DNA from: DAOVQB01 sp023128935
GTDB lineage: Bacteria; Eisenbacteria; RBG-16-71-46; CAIMUX01; WJJG01
NCBI GenBank assembly: GCA_030628905.1
Contig: DAOVQB010000073.1
Coordinates: 1 to 19,307 of the forward strand
DNA length: 19,307 nt
Direction: 5' to 3'
Numbering within the stretch: the first letter of the stretch is position 1; every line of letters starts with the position of its first letter. Made by a program: the position numbers and the translations under genes. Below the pieces are notes generated by a model. The model had not been told where the DNA came from. It saw only the letters and a list, made by a program, of their open reading frames with translations, and made no database searches. Shown here one piece after another: positions 13,674 through 19,307 of the stretch.

Positions 13674-14750
13674 CTACCTGACAATCACCGCCCGGACCGC
13701 ATCTACCCTCCCGCAGGTTTCGGCGCGCAGGAGGTAAATGCCAGCAGGAACTCGGGCCACATCGAGTCTGCCGGCCATTTCCCCAGCCCGGCTGGCGGTC
13801 AGGGGCTGCGTGGCAACCAGGCGGCCCGTCATGTCATAGAGCCCTACCCCCAGATTCCCGGCCCGGGGAATAGCCAGACGATAGCCCAGCCAGTCGGTGC
13901 CCGGGTTTGGAGACAAGCTTAGAATCCTGAAGCTCGTGTGTACAACAGATGGGCTCTCAATGGGCGTGGTACTCGTGCCGGTGAAATCGCCCACCTCCAC
14001 CTCTCTTATCTTGGCATATGCCGTCCAGGTTATGTATAAGGATTCGTTCTCACCGACGGCATCCTCGCGGGCGCAGCAGATACCGGCCAGACTGTGTGTC
14101 CAGCCATTCAGTGTATACTCTTCAACAAACGCTCCATCCTCCCGAAAGACCACTATCTTGAAGGGATCCTTGAAGGCTACGAAGACGTGGTTCCAGCCAT
14201 AGGCAACTCCCATGCTGGGTGAATCGCCATAAGTAGTAAATGTGCTCCATTCCGTGCCGTCCCACTCGCGAGTCTCTGTGACATAGTAGTTCGTGGCGTA
14301 GAGATGGCAATTGACCGGATTCGCCGCAAGCCCCGTACTGAACCCACTGGTGAATGGGTTGATTGGGATGTCTCCAAGGTAGGAGCGATCGTATGGGTGG
14401 TATATCCTCAGTTCAGGTCGTTCCGCATCGGCCAGGACAAGGCAGTTCTGACCGCCATACTCATATGGATATGCAATATCCATCACCCATATTGGCGGAT
14501 CCCACATATCAAGGTATTCCCAACCAACGATCATGGTGTGGGTGTCGTTGTGGAACTTGCCTGACTTGCAGAACTCGTAGGTGTCCATGCCAACTGCCCA
14601 GATGTTGCCGTCATCCCAATCCTTGGCCAGGCCGTAGGTACCCCAGTCTGGCTGGCCAGGGAGCATGAATTCATCGATTATGTCACCTGGGTCGGCCGAG
14701 AGCGAAAAGGGGATGAGCAACAGAACTGCGGCGGCTGCTAGCGTTTTCAT
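13674..14750 (-). CDS. Secreted propeller-like protein with C-terminal sorting domain
   Basis: The 358-residue product has a clear signal peptide (MKTLAAAAVLLLIPFSLSA). The middle (about 20-265) contains repeated Trp- and Asp-rich blades (YGLAKDWDDGNIWAVGMDT, STGLAANPVNCHLYATNYY, GVAYGWNHVFVAF) like a six-bladed propeller, but the family is not recognised. Residues about 271-358 are a FlgD-Ig-like sorting domain (SPNPGTDWLGYRL, AGIYLLRA, end RAVIVR). The start is ATG 14750, preceded by GGAGGTGAT, a near-perfect match to the 16S rRNA 3' end, which suggests strong translation. It is probably secreted or surface-bound; no enzymatic motif is visible. It is transcribed away from the AOR gene, and the permease remnant follows its stop codon. 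Confidence 0.85.
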   Translation of the reverse strand: MKTLAAAAVLLLIPFSLSADPGDIIDEFMLPGQPDWGTYGLAKDWDDGNIWAVGMDTYEFCKSGKFHNDTHTMIVGWEYLDMWDPPIWVMDIAYPYEYGGQNCLVLADAERPELRIYHPYDRSYLGDIPINPFTSGFSTGLAANPVNCHLYATNYYVTETREWDGTEWSTFTTYGDSPSMGVAYGWNHVFVAFKDPFKIVVFREDGAFVEEYTLNGWTHSLAGICCAREDAVGENESLYITWTAYAKIREVEVGDFTGTSTTPIESPSVVHTSFRILSLSPNPGTDWLGYRLAIPRAGNLGVGLYDMTGRLVATQPLTASRAGEMAGRLDVARVPAGIYLLRAETCGRVDAVRAVIVR

Positions 14751-15082
14751 GGCATCACCTCCATATTATTTGCTGGATTGCCTGTATCCGGCCATACATT
14801 GACGGGATCCGGGTGTTGTTGTCTTGCGCCACACTCCACATCCTCGACATAGCGTCAACCGGCTCATCAACAGCGGCCACCTTCTCTATGTTACTCTTCT
14901 GAGCCTGGGGACCGCAACTGCAGACAACAGCGGATGATTGGCCGGGCGGAGTAAAACCAAGTGAACTGCGCTCACCTCCAGTGTACACTGTCCCAAATTA
15001 GCAAGGTTTGCAGTGAGTGTACACTGTCCTAAACGAACAAGGTTTGCAGTGAGAGCCTACAATTCGCACATTGGAGGTGTAT
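14751..15082. other. Divergent intergenic region before the AOR gene
   Basis: The 332-bp region separates the minus-strand sorting-domain gene from the plus-strand AOR gene. The part near AOR holds the 36-bp repeat pair. A TACAAT (15058-15063) could be a -10 box for AOR, but no matching -35 is seen. A 77-codon minus-strand frame (14755-14988) has no ribosome binding site or recognisable homology. Otherwise nothing definite. Confidence 0.4.
14979..15053. promoter_or_regulatory. Tandem 36-bp repeats with TGTACA palindromes upstream of AOR
   Basis: Two directly adjacent 36-bp units (14982-15017 and 15018-15053) both begin TGTACACTGTCC and end AAGGTTTGCAGTGAG, differing at a few positions only. 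Each carries a palindrome: CAGTGTACACTG at 14979-14990 and AGTGTACACT at 15016-15025. Two identical palindromic boxes spaced about 36 bp apart, 30-100 bp before the AOR start, look like paired operator sites. Alternatively TGTACACTGTCC could be the end of a lost insertion sequence. The repeat is certain; its function is inferred. Confidence 0.6.
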
Positions 15083-16816
15083 ATGGCTGACAAGATCTTT
15101 CGCGTCAACATGTCGGATCTGACTTCTAGTATCGAGGAAGTTCCAGCCGACTGGCAAGGGCTCGGGGGGCGCGGGCTCACATCGACAATCGTGGCCAAGG
15201 AGGTTCCCCCGACCTGTCATCCCCTGGGCAAACACAACAAGCTGGTCTTTGCGCCGGGACTGCTCTCCGGCACGCCGGCCGCCAGCTCGGGGCGCCTGTC
15301 GGCCGGGTGCAAGAGTCCGCTTACGGGCACGATCAAGGAATCCAACGCCGGCGGTACGGCCGCCCAGATCCTCGCCCGCATGGGGGTCAAGGCCCTCATC
15401 ATCGAAGGTCAACCCAATGGCGATGAGTTCTACGGACTGAGGATCACCAAAAGCGCCGTGACCATAGAGAAGGAGAGCGACCTGGTCGGGAAGGGGAACT
15501 TCACTGTCGTTGAAGCCCTCATGGCAAAGTACGGGCATGGCGTCGGGATCCTCACCATTGGGCAAGCAGGCGAGCGCCGGATGTCAGCCGCCAACATCTC
15601 AGTCAGGGATCCCGAGGGCAAGCTGCGCAGCCTTGGTCGCGGCGGCCTGGGCGCCCTGATGGGTTCGAAGAAAATCAAGTACGTGGCCATCGATCCGGAA
15701 GGGGATCTGCCCAAGATCGCGCTCGCCGACGTGGACAAGTTCCGGGCCGCCAATAAGGTTTTCGGCAAGGCGCTGGTGGACCATCCCGTCAGCGGCGAAG
15801 CGCTGCCCACCTTTGGGACGGCTGGCCTAATCAACGTCATCAACGGGGTCGGCGGCCTTCCCACTCGCAACTTCCGCTATGGTCAGTTCGACGCCCACGA
15901 CAAGATCAGCGGCGAAACGATCAAGGAAACCATAGAGGCGCGCGGCGGCAAGTCCAAGCACGGTTGCCATCCCGGTTGTCTCATCCAGTGTTCTCAGGTT
16001 TACAACGACAAGGACGGCAACTACCTGACCTCCGGCTTCGAGTACGAATCGATCTGGGCGATGGGCGCTAACTGCTGTATCGACGATCTGGATCAGCTGG
16101 CCCAGGCCGATCACATAATGGACGACATCGGGATCGACACGATCGAGACAGCGGTGACCGTCGCAGTCGCTATGGAGGCGGGGGTGATCCCCTTCGGAGA
16201 TGGGGAGGGAATGCTGAGCCTGCTGGGCGAGATCCGCGACGGGACGCCGCTCGGCCACATCATTGGCAACGGCGCGGCCGTGACCGGCCGGACCTTCGGC
16301 ATCACGCGCGTCCCAGTGGTTAAGAATCAAGGCATTCCGGCCTACGACCCGCGTTCGATCAAAGGGATCGGCATCACCTACTGCACCTCCACCATGGGAG
16401 CCGATCACACCTCCGGTTATACGATCGCGACGAATGTGCTCAAGGTGGGCGGCTTCGTAGACCCGCTCAAGAAGGAGGGACAGGTTGAATTGTCCCGGAA
16501 CCTGCAGATCGCCACGGCGGCCATCGACAGCACCGGCCTTTGCCTCTTCATCGCCTTCCCGGTGCTCGACATCCCGGAGGCACTGACCGCGGTGGTCGAC
16601 ATGATCAACGCGTGTTTCGGCATCAAGTTGACCGCGGACGACGTGACTGCACTGGGCAAGAAGATCCTCAAGACAGAGCGAGCTTTCAATGTGGCAGCCG
16701 GGTTTACCAATCAGGACGATCGGTTACCGGAGTTTTTCCGGGAAGAGACAGTGCCGCCGCACAACGCGATCTGGGACTTTACCGACGAGGAGATCGACGC
16801 GTTCTGGGATTTCTAA
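15083..16816 (+). CDS. aor: Tungsten-type aldehyde:ferredoxin oxidoreductase (AOR family)
   Basis: The 577-residue protein belongs to the AOR family, which oxidises aldehydes to acids (or the reverse) with a W- or Mo-bispterin cofactor and one [4Fe-4S] cluster, passing electrons to ferredoxin. Visible family motifs are SGRLSAGCKSPLTGTIKESN, the pterin-binding GRGGLGALMGSKKIKYV, and AYDPRSIKGIGITYCTSTMG. Likely cluster ligands are C295, C299 and C303 (CHPGCLIQC) plus C487 in STGLCLFIAF. The first spacing is Cx3C rather than the Cx2C of Pyrococcus AOR. The start is ATG 15083 with GGAGG 5 nt upstream; a TTG at 15071 is in frame but lies in the Shine-Dalgarno region. It has no signal peptide, so it is cytoplasmic. 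No electron-transfer subunit or cofactor gene lies beside it, so it is probably a single-subunit ferredoxin-linked enzyme. A repeat pair upstream suggests regulation. The substrate is unknown. Confidence 0.95.
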   Translation: MADKIFRVNMSDLTSSIEEVPADWQGLGGRGLTSTIVAKEVPPTCHPLGKHNKLVFAPGLLSGTPAASSGRLSAGCKSPLTGTIKESNAGGTAAQILARMGVKALIIEGQPNGDEFYGLRITKSAVTIEKESDLVGKGNFTVVEALMAKYGHGVGILTIGQAGERRMSAANISVRDPEGKLRSLGRGGLGALMGSKKIKYVAIDPEGDLPKIALADVDKFRAANKVFGKALVDHPVSGEALPTFGTAGLINVINGVGGLPTRNFRYGQFDAHDKISGETIKETIEARGGKSKHGCHPGCLIQCSQVYNDKDGNYLTSGFEYESIWAMGANCCIDDLDQLAQADHIMDDIGIDTIETAVTVAVAMEAGVIPFGDGEGMLSLLGEIRDGTPLGHIIGNGAAVTGRTFGITRVPVVKNQGIPAYDPRSIKGIGITYCTSTMGADHTSGYTIATNVLKVGGFVDPLKKEGQVELSRNLQIATAAIDSTGLCLFIAFPVLDIPEALTAVVDMINACFGIKLTADDVTALGKKILKTERAFNVAAGFTNQDDRLPEFFREETVPPHNAIWDFTDEEIDAFWDF

Positions 16817-16826
16817 CCAGCTCCAG

Positions 16827-16850
16827 GGGGCCATCCTTCGGGGTGGCCCC
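16827..16850 (+). terminator. UUCG-loop hairpin after AOR
   Basis: GGGGCCATCC-TTCG-GGGTGGCCCC is a 10-bp stem with one G:T pair and a stable TTCG loop, 11 bp after the AOR stop codon. It is not followed by a T-run, so it may act as a stability element or a bidirectional terminator between the converging AOR and beta-helix genes. Confidence 0.6.
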
Positions 16851-16920
16851 ATAGCCGGACTCAAGCGGATCAGCCCCCTTCGGGGTGGCCCCATAGCTGA
16901 ACTCGATCGGATCAGCCCCC
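16837..16920. repeat. 42-bp tandem duplication between AOR and the beta-helix gene
   Basis: Two adjacent 42-bp units (16837-16878 and 16879-16920) begin TTCGGGGTGGCCCCATAGC and end CGGATCAGCCCCC. They differ at about four positions. Each unit carries the right arm of the hairpin and, at the unit junction, a second GCCCCC-TTCG-GGG(t)GGC hairpin forms, so duplication has doubled the terminator-like structure. Confidence 0.88.
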
Positions 16921-16953
16921 GCGGGCACATCAGTAGTAGTAGAGCCTCCTCCT

Positions 16954-18642
16954 CTACCGGAGACGCAACATCCTCCGGCCCCAAACCCTCTCACCGATGG
17001 TCAGCTGGTAGAAATAGATCCCGCTGGCGGCCCTTTCGCGGGTCGAGGTAAGGCCATCCCAGGCCACGTTATGAATGCCGGCCGGCAGTGTTCCTCTCTT
17101 GAGGATCGCGATGCGGCGGCCGGAGGGGTCGAACACATCCAAGCTCACCTGCTCGGAGCCAGGCAGCTGGAAGGAAATGATTGTGCTCCGAGTGAACGGA
17201 TTTGGTTGATTCCCCAAGAGAGCCACGCTGCCGCCGATCTCGGATACAGGGTATTCAACCTCCGATTCGCACCCGGCTGTGAAGGCGCCAATCAGCAGAT
17301 TGTCACAGGTTCCAAAACCACCGGGATGATGATAGGGGGCGCAAGGCGAATCCGGCAGTACATGGAAGTTCCCGGCGCCGATGTCACAGAACTCGGGGTC
17401 CTGGGAGAAGTTGTCCTGGCCGCCGATGCCGCAGATATCATCCCCGCCCTCATTGCCGTGGACGTCACAGCAGCCGATGGAAGGGGGTTCTTCTTCATTC
17501 GTGCAATAGACGCCCTTGCCGTCCGGACTGCCCGCGAAGATGCAGTGGGTGACGTCAATAGTGCCGGGGATGTAGATAGAAGTCTCGAAGCCAGCATTTC
17601 CCGCATTTCCTGCGCCATACTCCGGGTTTCCCTCGGTCCAGTTGCCATAGAATGTGCAGTTCTCCATTGCCAGGGAGGAATACTGGGCCCAGAGTCCGCC
17701 GCCGTCACTCCATTCGCCCGTCGTGTAATTGTCCGCAATCAGGCAATCCACGATCTGGACATTGGCCTGGGAGCCGATGGCAATGCCGCCACCACGGGTT
17801 TCCATACCCGTGCCCGCATTTCCAGTGATCTCGCAGTCCTCCAGCAGTCCGCCGGTTCCTTCGCCCATGAAACAGATGCCGCCGCCGTCGCCATAGCATG
17901 TGTTGTCACGGATCTCGCAGTGGATGATGGTCGGCGCCGCGGTGTCAATGACCAGCACTCCACCACCGAGTACATTGACGGCTCCGGTCGTCTGGTTTCC
18001 GTTGATCGTGCAGCCTTCGAGGATGCCGGACCCACGCAGCCGCACGCCCGCAGCAAAGGGAGCATCGTTGTTGTAAATGCTGCAGCGATAAACATAGGGC
18101 TCACAGCCAAGGCCGACATCGAGGCCGCCTCCTGCCTTCGCCTCGTTGTCGTGCGTTGTACAGAACACGATCGTGGGGTTAGACCCACTGGTCATAGTGA
18201 TGCCCCCGTCGTAGTTCTCCACAGCCTCAACATAGCGGATGTCTGGGGAGGATTGCTTGCAGTAGATGCCCGCACCATAGACCTCCGCGAACCCACCAGT
18301 GACCGTCAGATGACGGATCTTGACGTCGTCAGCCTGATACAGATAGATCGCCCGAGCGGACGAGTCAGCATCGATGATTGTCTCTCCCATTCCGGCCCCG
18401 GTAAGGGTGATGCCGGACTTCAGGATGACACAGCAGCGCGTTGTGTCACCGGCTCCTGCCGGGTGAGTGGGATCGCTATACGTGCCTGCCGCCACCAGGA
18501 TCTCGTCGCCATAGACAGCGGCGTCGACCGCGTCCTGGATCGTGTCGTACTGATCGGGGACCAGGAGTATATCTCCCGACGCGACACCGAGATGGAGCAG
18601 CATGCCCAGCAGCAGACAGAATACGGCTGTCAACGTCCTCAT
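16954..18642 (-). CDS. Secreted right-handed parallel beta-helix protein with sorting domain
   Basis: The 562-residue product starts with a signal peptide (MRTLTAVFCLLLGMLLHLGVASG). It then has the N-terminal DUF1565/beta-helix cap (QYDTIQDAVDAAVYGDEILVAAGTY), followed by about ten parallel beta-helix coils (residues about 75-400) such as GGGLDVGLGCEPYVYRCSIYNND, GGGVLVIDTAAPTIIHCEIRDN and GGGIAIGSQANVQIVDCLIADN. This fold is common in polysaccharide lyases and surface adhesins, but I see no catalytic signature, so an enzymatic role is not claimed. Residues about 470-562 form a FlgD-Ig-like sorting domain (LLGNQPNPF, SGIYFYQL, end RRMLRLR). ATG 18642 is chosen because GGAGG lies 6 nt upstream and the signal follows directly; the frame is open to 18687. 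A minus-strand TATACT (18690-18695) may be its -10 box. It faces the AOR gene tail to tail. Confidence 0.88.
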   Translation of the reverse strand: MRTLTAVFCLLLGMLLHLGVASGDILLVPDQYDTIQDAVDAAVYGDEILVAAGTYSDPTHPAGAGDTTRCCVILKSGITLTGAGMGETIIDADSSARAIYLYQADDVKIRHLTVTGGFAEVYGAGIYCKQSSPDIRYVEAVENYDGGITMTSGSNPTIVFCTTHDNEAKAGGGLDVGLGCEPYVYRCSIYNNDAPFAAGVRLRGSGILEGCTINGNQTTGAVNVLGGGVLVIDTAAPTIIHCEIRDNTCYGDGGGICFMGEGTGGLLEDCEITGNAGTGMETRGGGIAIGSQANVQIVDCLIADNYTTGEWSDGGGLWAQYSSLAMENCTFYGNWTEGNPEYGAGNAGNAGFETSIYIPGTIDVTHCIFAGSPDGKGVYCTNEEEPPSIGCCDVHGNEGGDDICGIGGQDNFSQDPEFCDIGAGNFHVLPDSPCAPYHHPGGFGTCDNLLIGAFTAGCESEVEYPVSEIGGSVALLGNQPNPFTRSTIISFQLPGSEQVSLDVFDPSGRRIAILKRGTLPAGIHNVAWDGLTSTRERAASGIYFYQLTIGERVWGRRMLRLR

Positions 18643-18986
18643 CAGAATCCTCCTTGGGTGCACTTCCATCCGTTGGCAAACCCTCATTCAGTATAGCACA
18701 CTTCCGCAATCTGACCGGAGTGCAACGTGCTGGAATGCTTGGGCTTGGGAACCGGCTCTCTCATCAGTCAATACACACGACCATGCAAGGATGTTGCATA
18801 TACGGAGACCTGAGGGCCTTTTTGGCGGGTTAAATCTACAGGCGTCAACAAAAACGGAAACTGGTCCTTTCGAAGCAGCTTGCTGGGGAGGTAAAATTAG
18901 TGTGAATAGACCCGGTTGCAGCATCCAGAGCCACCAACTCAGATGCCAGGCCAAGATGAATCTCAAACCATCTTGAGGAGGAATCC
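18643..18986. other. Divergent intergenic region with a small dyad
   Basis: The 344-bp gap lies between the divergent beta-helix gene and the last gene. It contains a perfect dyad ATGCAA-GGATG-TTGCAT (18783-18799), typical in size for a helix-turn-helix regulator site, and weak promoter-like hexamers on both sides (minus TATACT at 18690-18695; plus candidates at 18869-18908). No gene was seen. Confidence 0.4.
18869..18908 (+). promoter_or_regulatory. Candidate promoter for the last gene
   Basis: Two overlapping sigma70-like options exist: TTCGAA (18869-18874) with TAAAAT (18892-18897), and TTGCTG (18880-18885) with TGAATA (18903-18908), both with 17-bp spacing and about 80-90 bp before the start codon. 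Pattern evidence only. Confidence 0.32.
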
Positions 18987-19307
18987 ATGCATTGCCGTCT
19001 TACAGCCATTGCATGCACCATGCTGACGATTGCAGCTCTATTTGCAAGTGGCTTGGCCCAGGATGAAGCCACCGCCGCAGCACCTGCGATCTCGGAGATC
19101 GGTATTCTGCCGGCCTCCGCAGCACCTGCGATTTCCGAGATCGGTATTCTGCCGGCCGCCGTCGATGAAACGCAGGTCCTTGCGCTGCTTCCCGAGGGGC
19201 GGGAGCTGGGCGCTGTGCCTTCCATTCACGTGGCCAGCAGCGCAAATAGCACTCTTGATCTCGAGTTCGTCCTGCCTGCCATGAGCGTCTCCACACTCGA
19301 GCTTGAC
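18987..19307 (+). CDS. Secreted protein, N-terminal part only, runs off the window
   Basis: A clear ATG at 18987 follows GAGGAGG by 5 nt and opens 107 codons to the window end without a stop. The N-terminus is a signal peptide (MHCRLTAIACTMLTIAALFA, cleavage likely after LASGLA or nearby). The mature N-terminus contains two tandem copies of AAPAISEIGILPA (residues about 31-58), encoded by a 42-bp duplication. After that comes VDETQVLALLPEGRELGAVP and a beta-rich stretch (SANSTLDLEFVLPAMSVSTLELD). I do not recognise the family. The sequence is consistent with another exported surface protein like those in the rest of the window; whether it also ends in a sorting domain cannot be seen. Confidence 0.82.
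   Translation, partial: MHCRLTAIACTMLTIAALFASGLAQDEATAAAPAISEIGILPASAAPAISEIGILPAAVDETQVLALLPEGRELGAVPSIHVASSANSTLDLEFVLPAMSVSTLELD
19077..19160. repeat. 42-bp in-frame tandem duplication in the last gene
   Basis: Units 19077-19118 and 19119-19160 differ at only about four positions. Each encodes the 14 residues AAPAISEIGILPAS/A. High identity points to a recent duplication just after the signal peptide. Confidence 0.93.

Noticed and set aside
14755..14988. 77-codon minus-strand frame between AOR and the sorting-domain gene
   Set aside because: No good start context and no recognisable domain; its end overlaps the strong ribosome binding site of the next gene.
15029..15565. 178-codon minus-strand frame opposite AOR
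   Set aside because: Antisense to a firmly identified AOR; no homology or start signals.
17071..18696. 541-codon plus-strand open frame opposite the beta-helix gene
   Set aside because: It has no signal, domain or ribosome binding site, while the minus strand encodes a clear beta-helix protein with signal and sorting domain. It is a shadow caused by repetitive, GC-rich coding sequence.

Overview
The window looks like part of the chromosome of an uncultured FCB-group-like bacterium (Eisenbacteria, Krumholzibacteria and Latescibacteria are candidates). This is inferred from several long secreted proteins that end in a FlgD-Ig/type IX-like C-terminal sorting domain (a PNPF/PNPG motif, then a GxY segment, then a short basic tail), and from moderately high GC. 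No rRNA or complete tRNA gene was found, so the phylum is not settled.

Layout, left to right. (1) 1-8403, minus strand, read right to left: a signal-bearing beta-propeller/transglutaminase-like protein, a 1315-residue C25 (gingipain-like) multidomain protein, a TldD metallopeptidase with a Tat signal, and the N-terminal half of its partner TldE/PmbA, whose frame stops early at the window edge. (2) 8501-10278, minus: an AbiEi/AbiEii type IV toxin-antitoxin pair with a TTGA stop/start overlap, preceded by a 147-bp region bounded by 28-bp imperfect inverted repeats. (3) 10451-11043: mostly non-coding, with two hairpins and one doubtful 27-codon ORF. (4) 11044-13374, plus: a secreted legumain/caspase-like (clan CD) protease fused to an EF-hand loop, Kelch repeats and a sorting domain. 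(5) 13449-13640, minus: the C-terminal remnant of an ABC-2 type permease, followed upstream by a secreted 358-residue sorting-domain protein (13674-14750, minus). (6) 15083-16816, plus: a stand-alone tungsten-type aldehyde:ferredoxin oxidoreductase behind a tandem pair of 36-bp repeats carrying TGTACA palindromes. (7) 16954-18642, minus: a secreted right-handed beta-helix protein with a sorting domain. (8) 18987 to the end, plus: the start of a secreted protein whose mature N-terminus holds a duplicated 14-residue unit.

Together this is a secretome-rich region. Two clan CD proteases, a transglutaminase-fold protein, a beta-helix protein and a propeller-like protein are all predicted to be exported, and four of them carry the same kind of C-terminal domain. 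The TldD/TldE pair is odd because only TldD has an export signal. A second theme is at least seven short tandem duplications (units of 15 to 42 bp, 2 to 4 copies), both inside genes, where the units are always a multiple of three, and next to gene ends or promoters.
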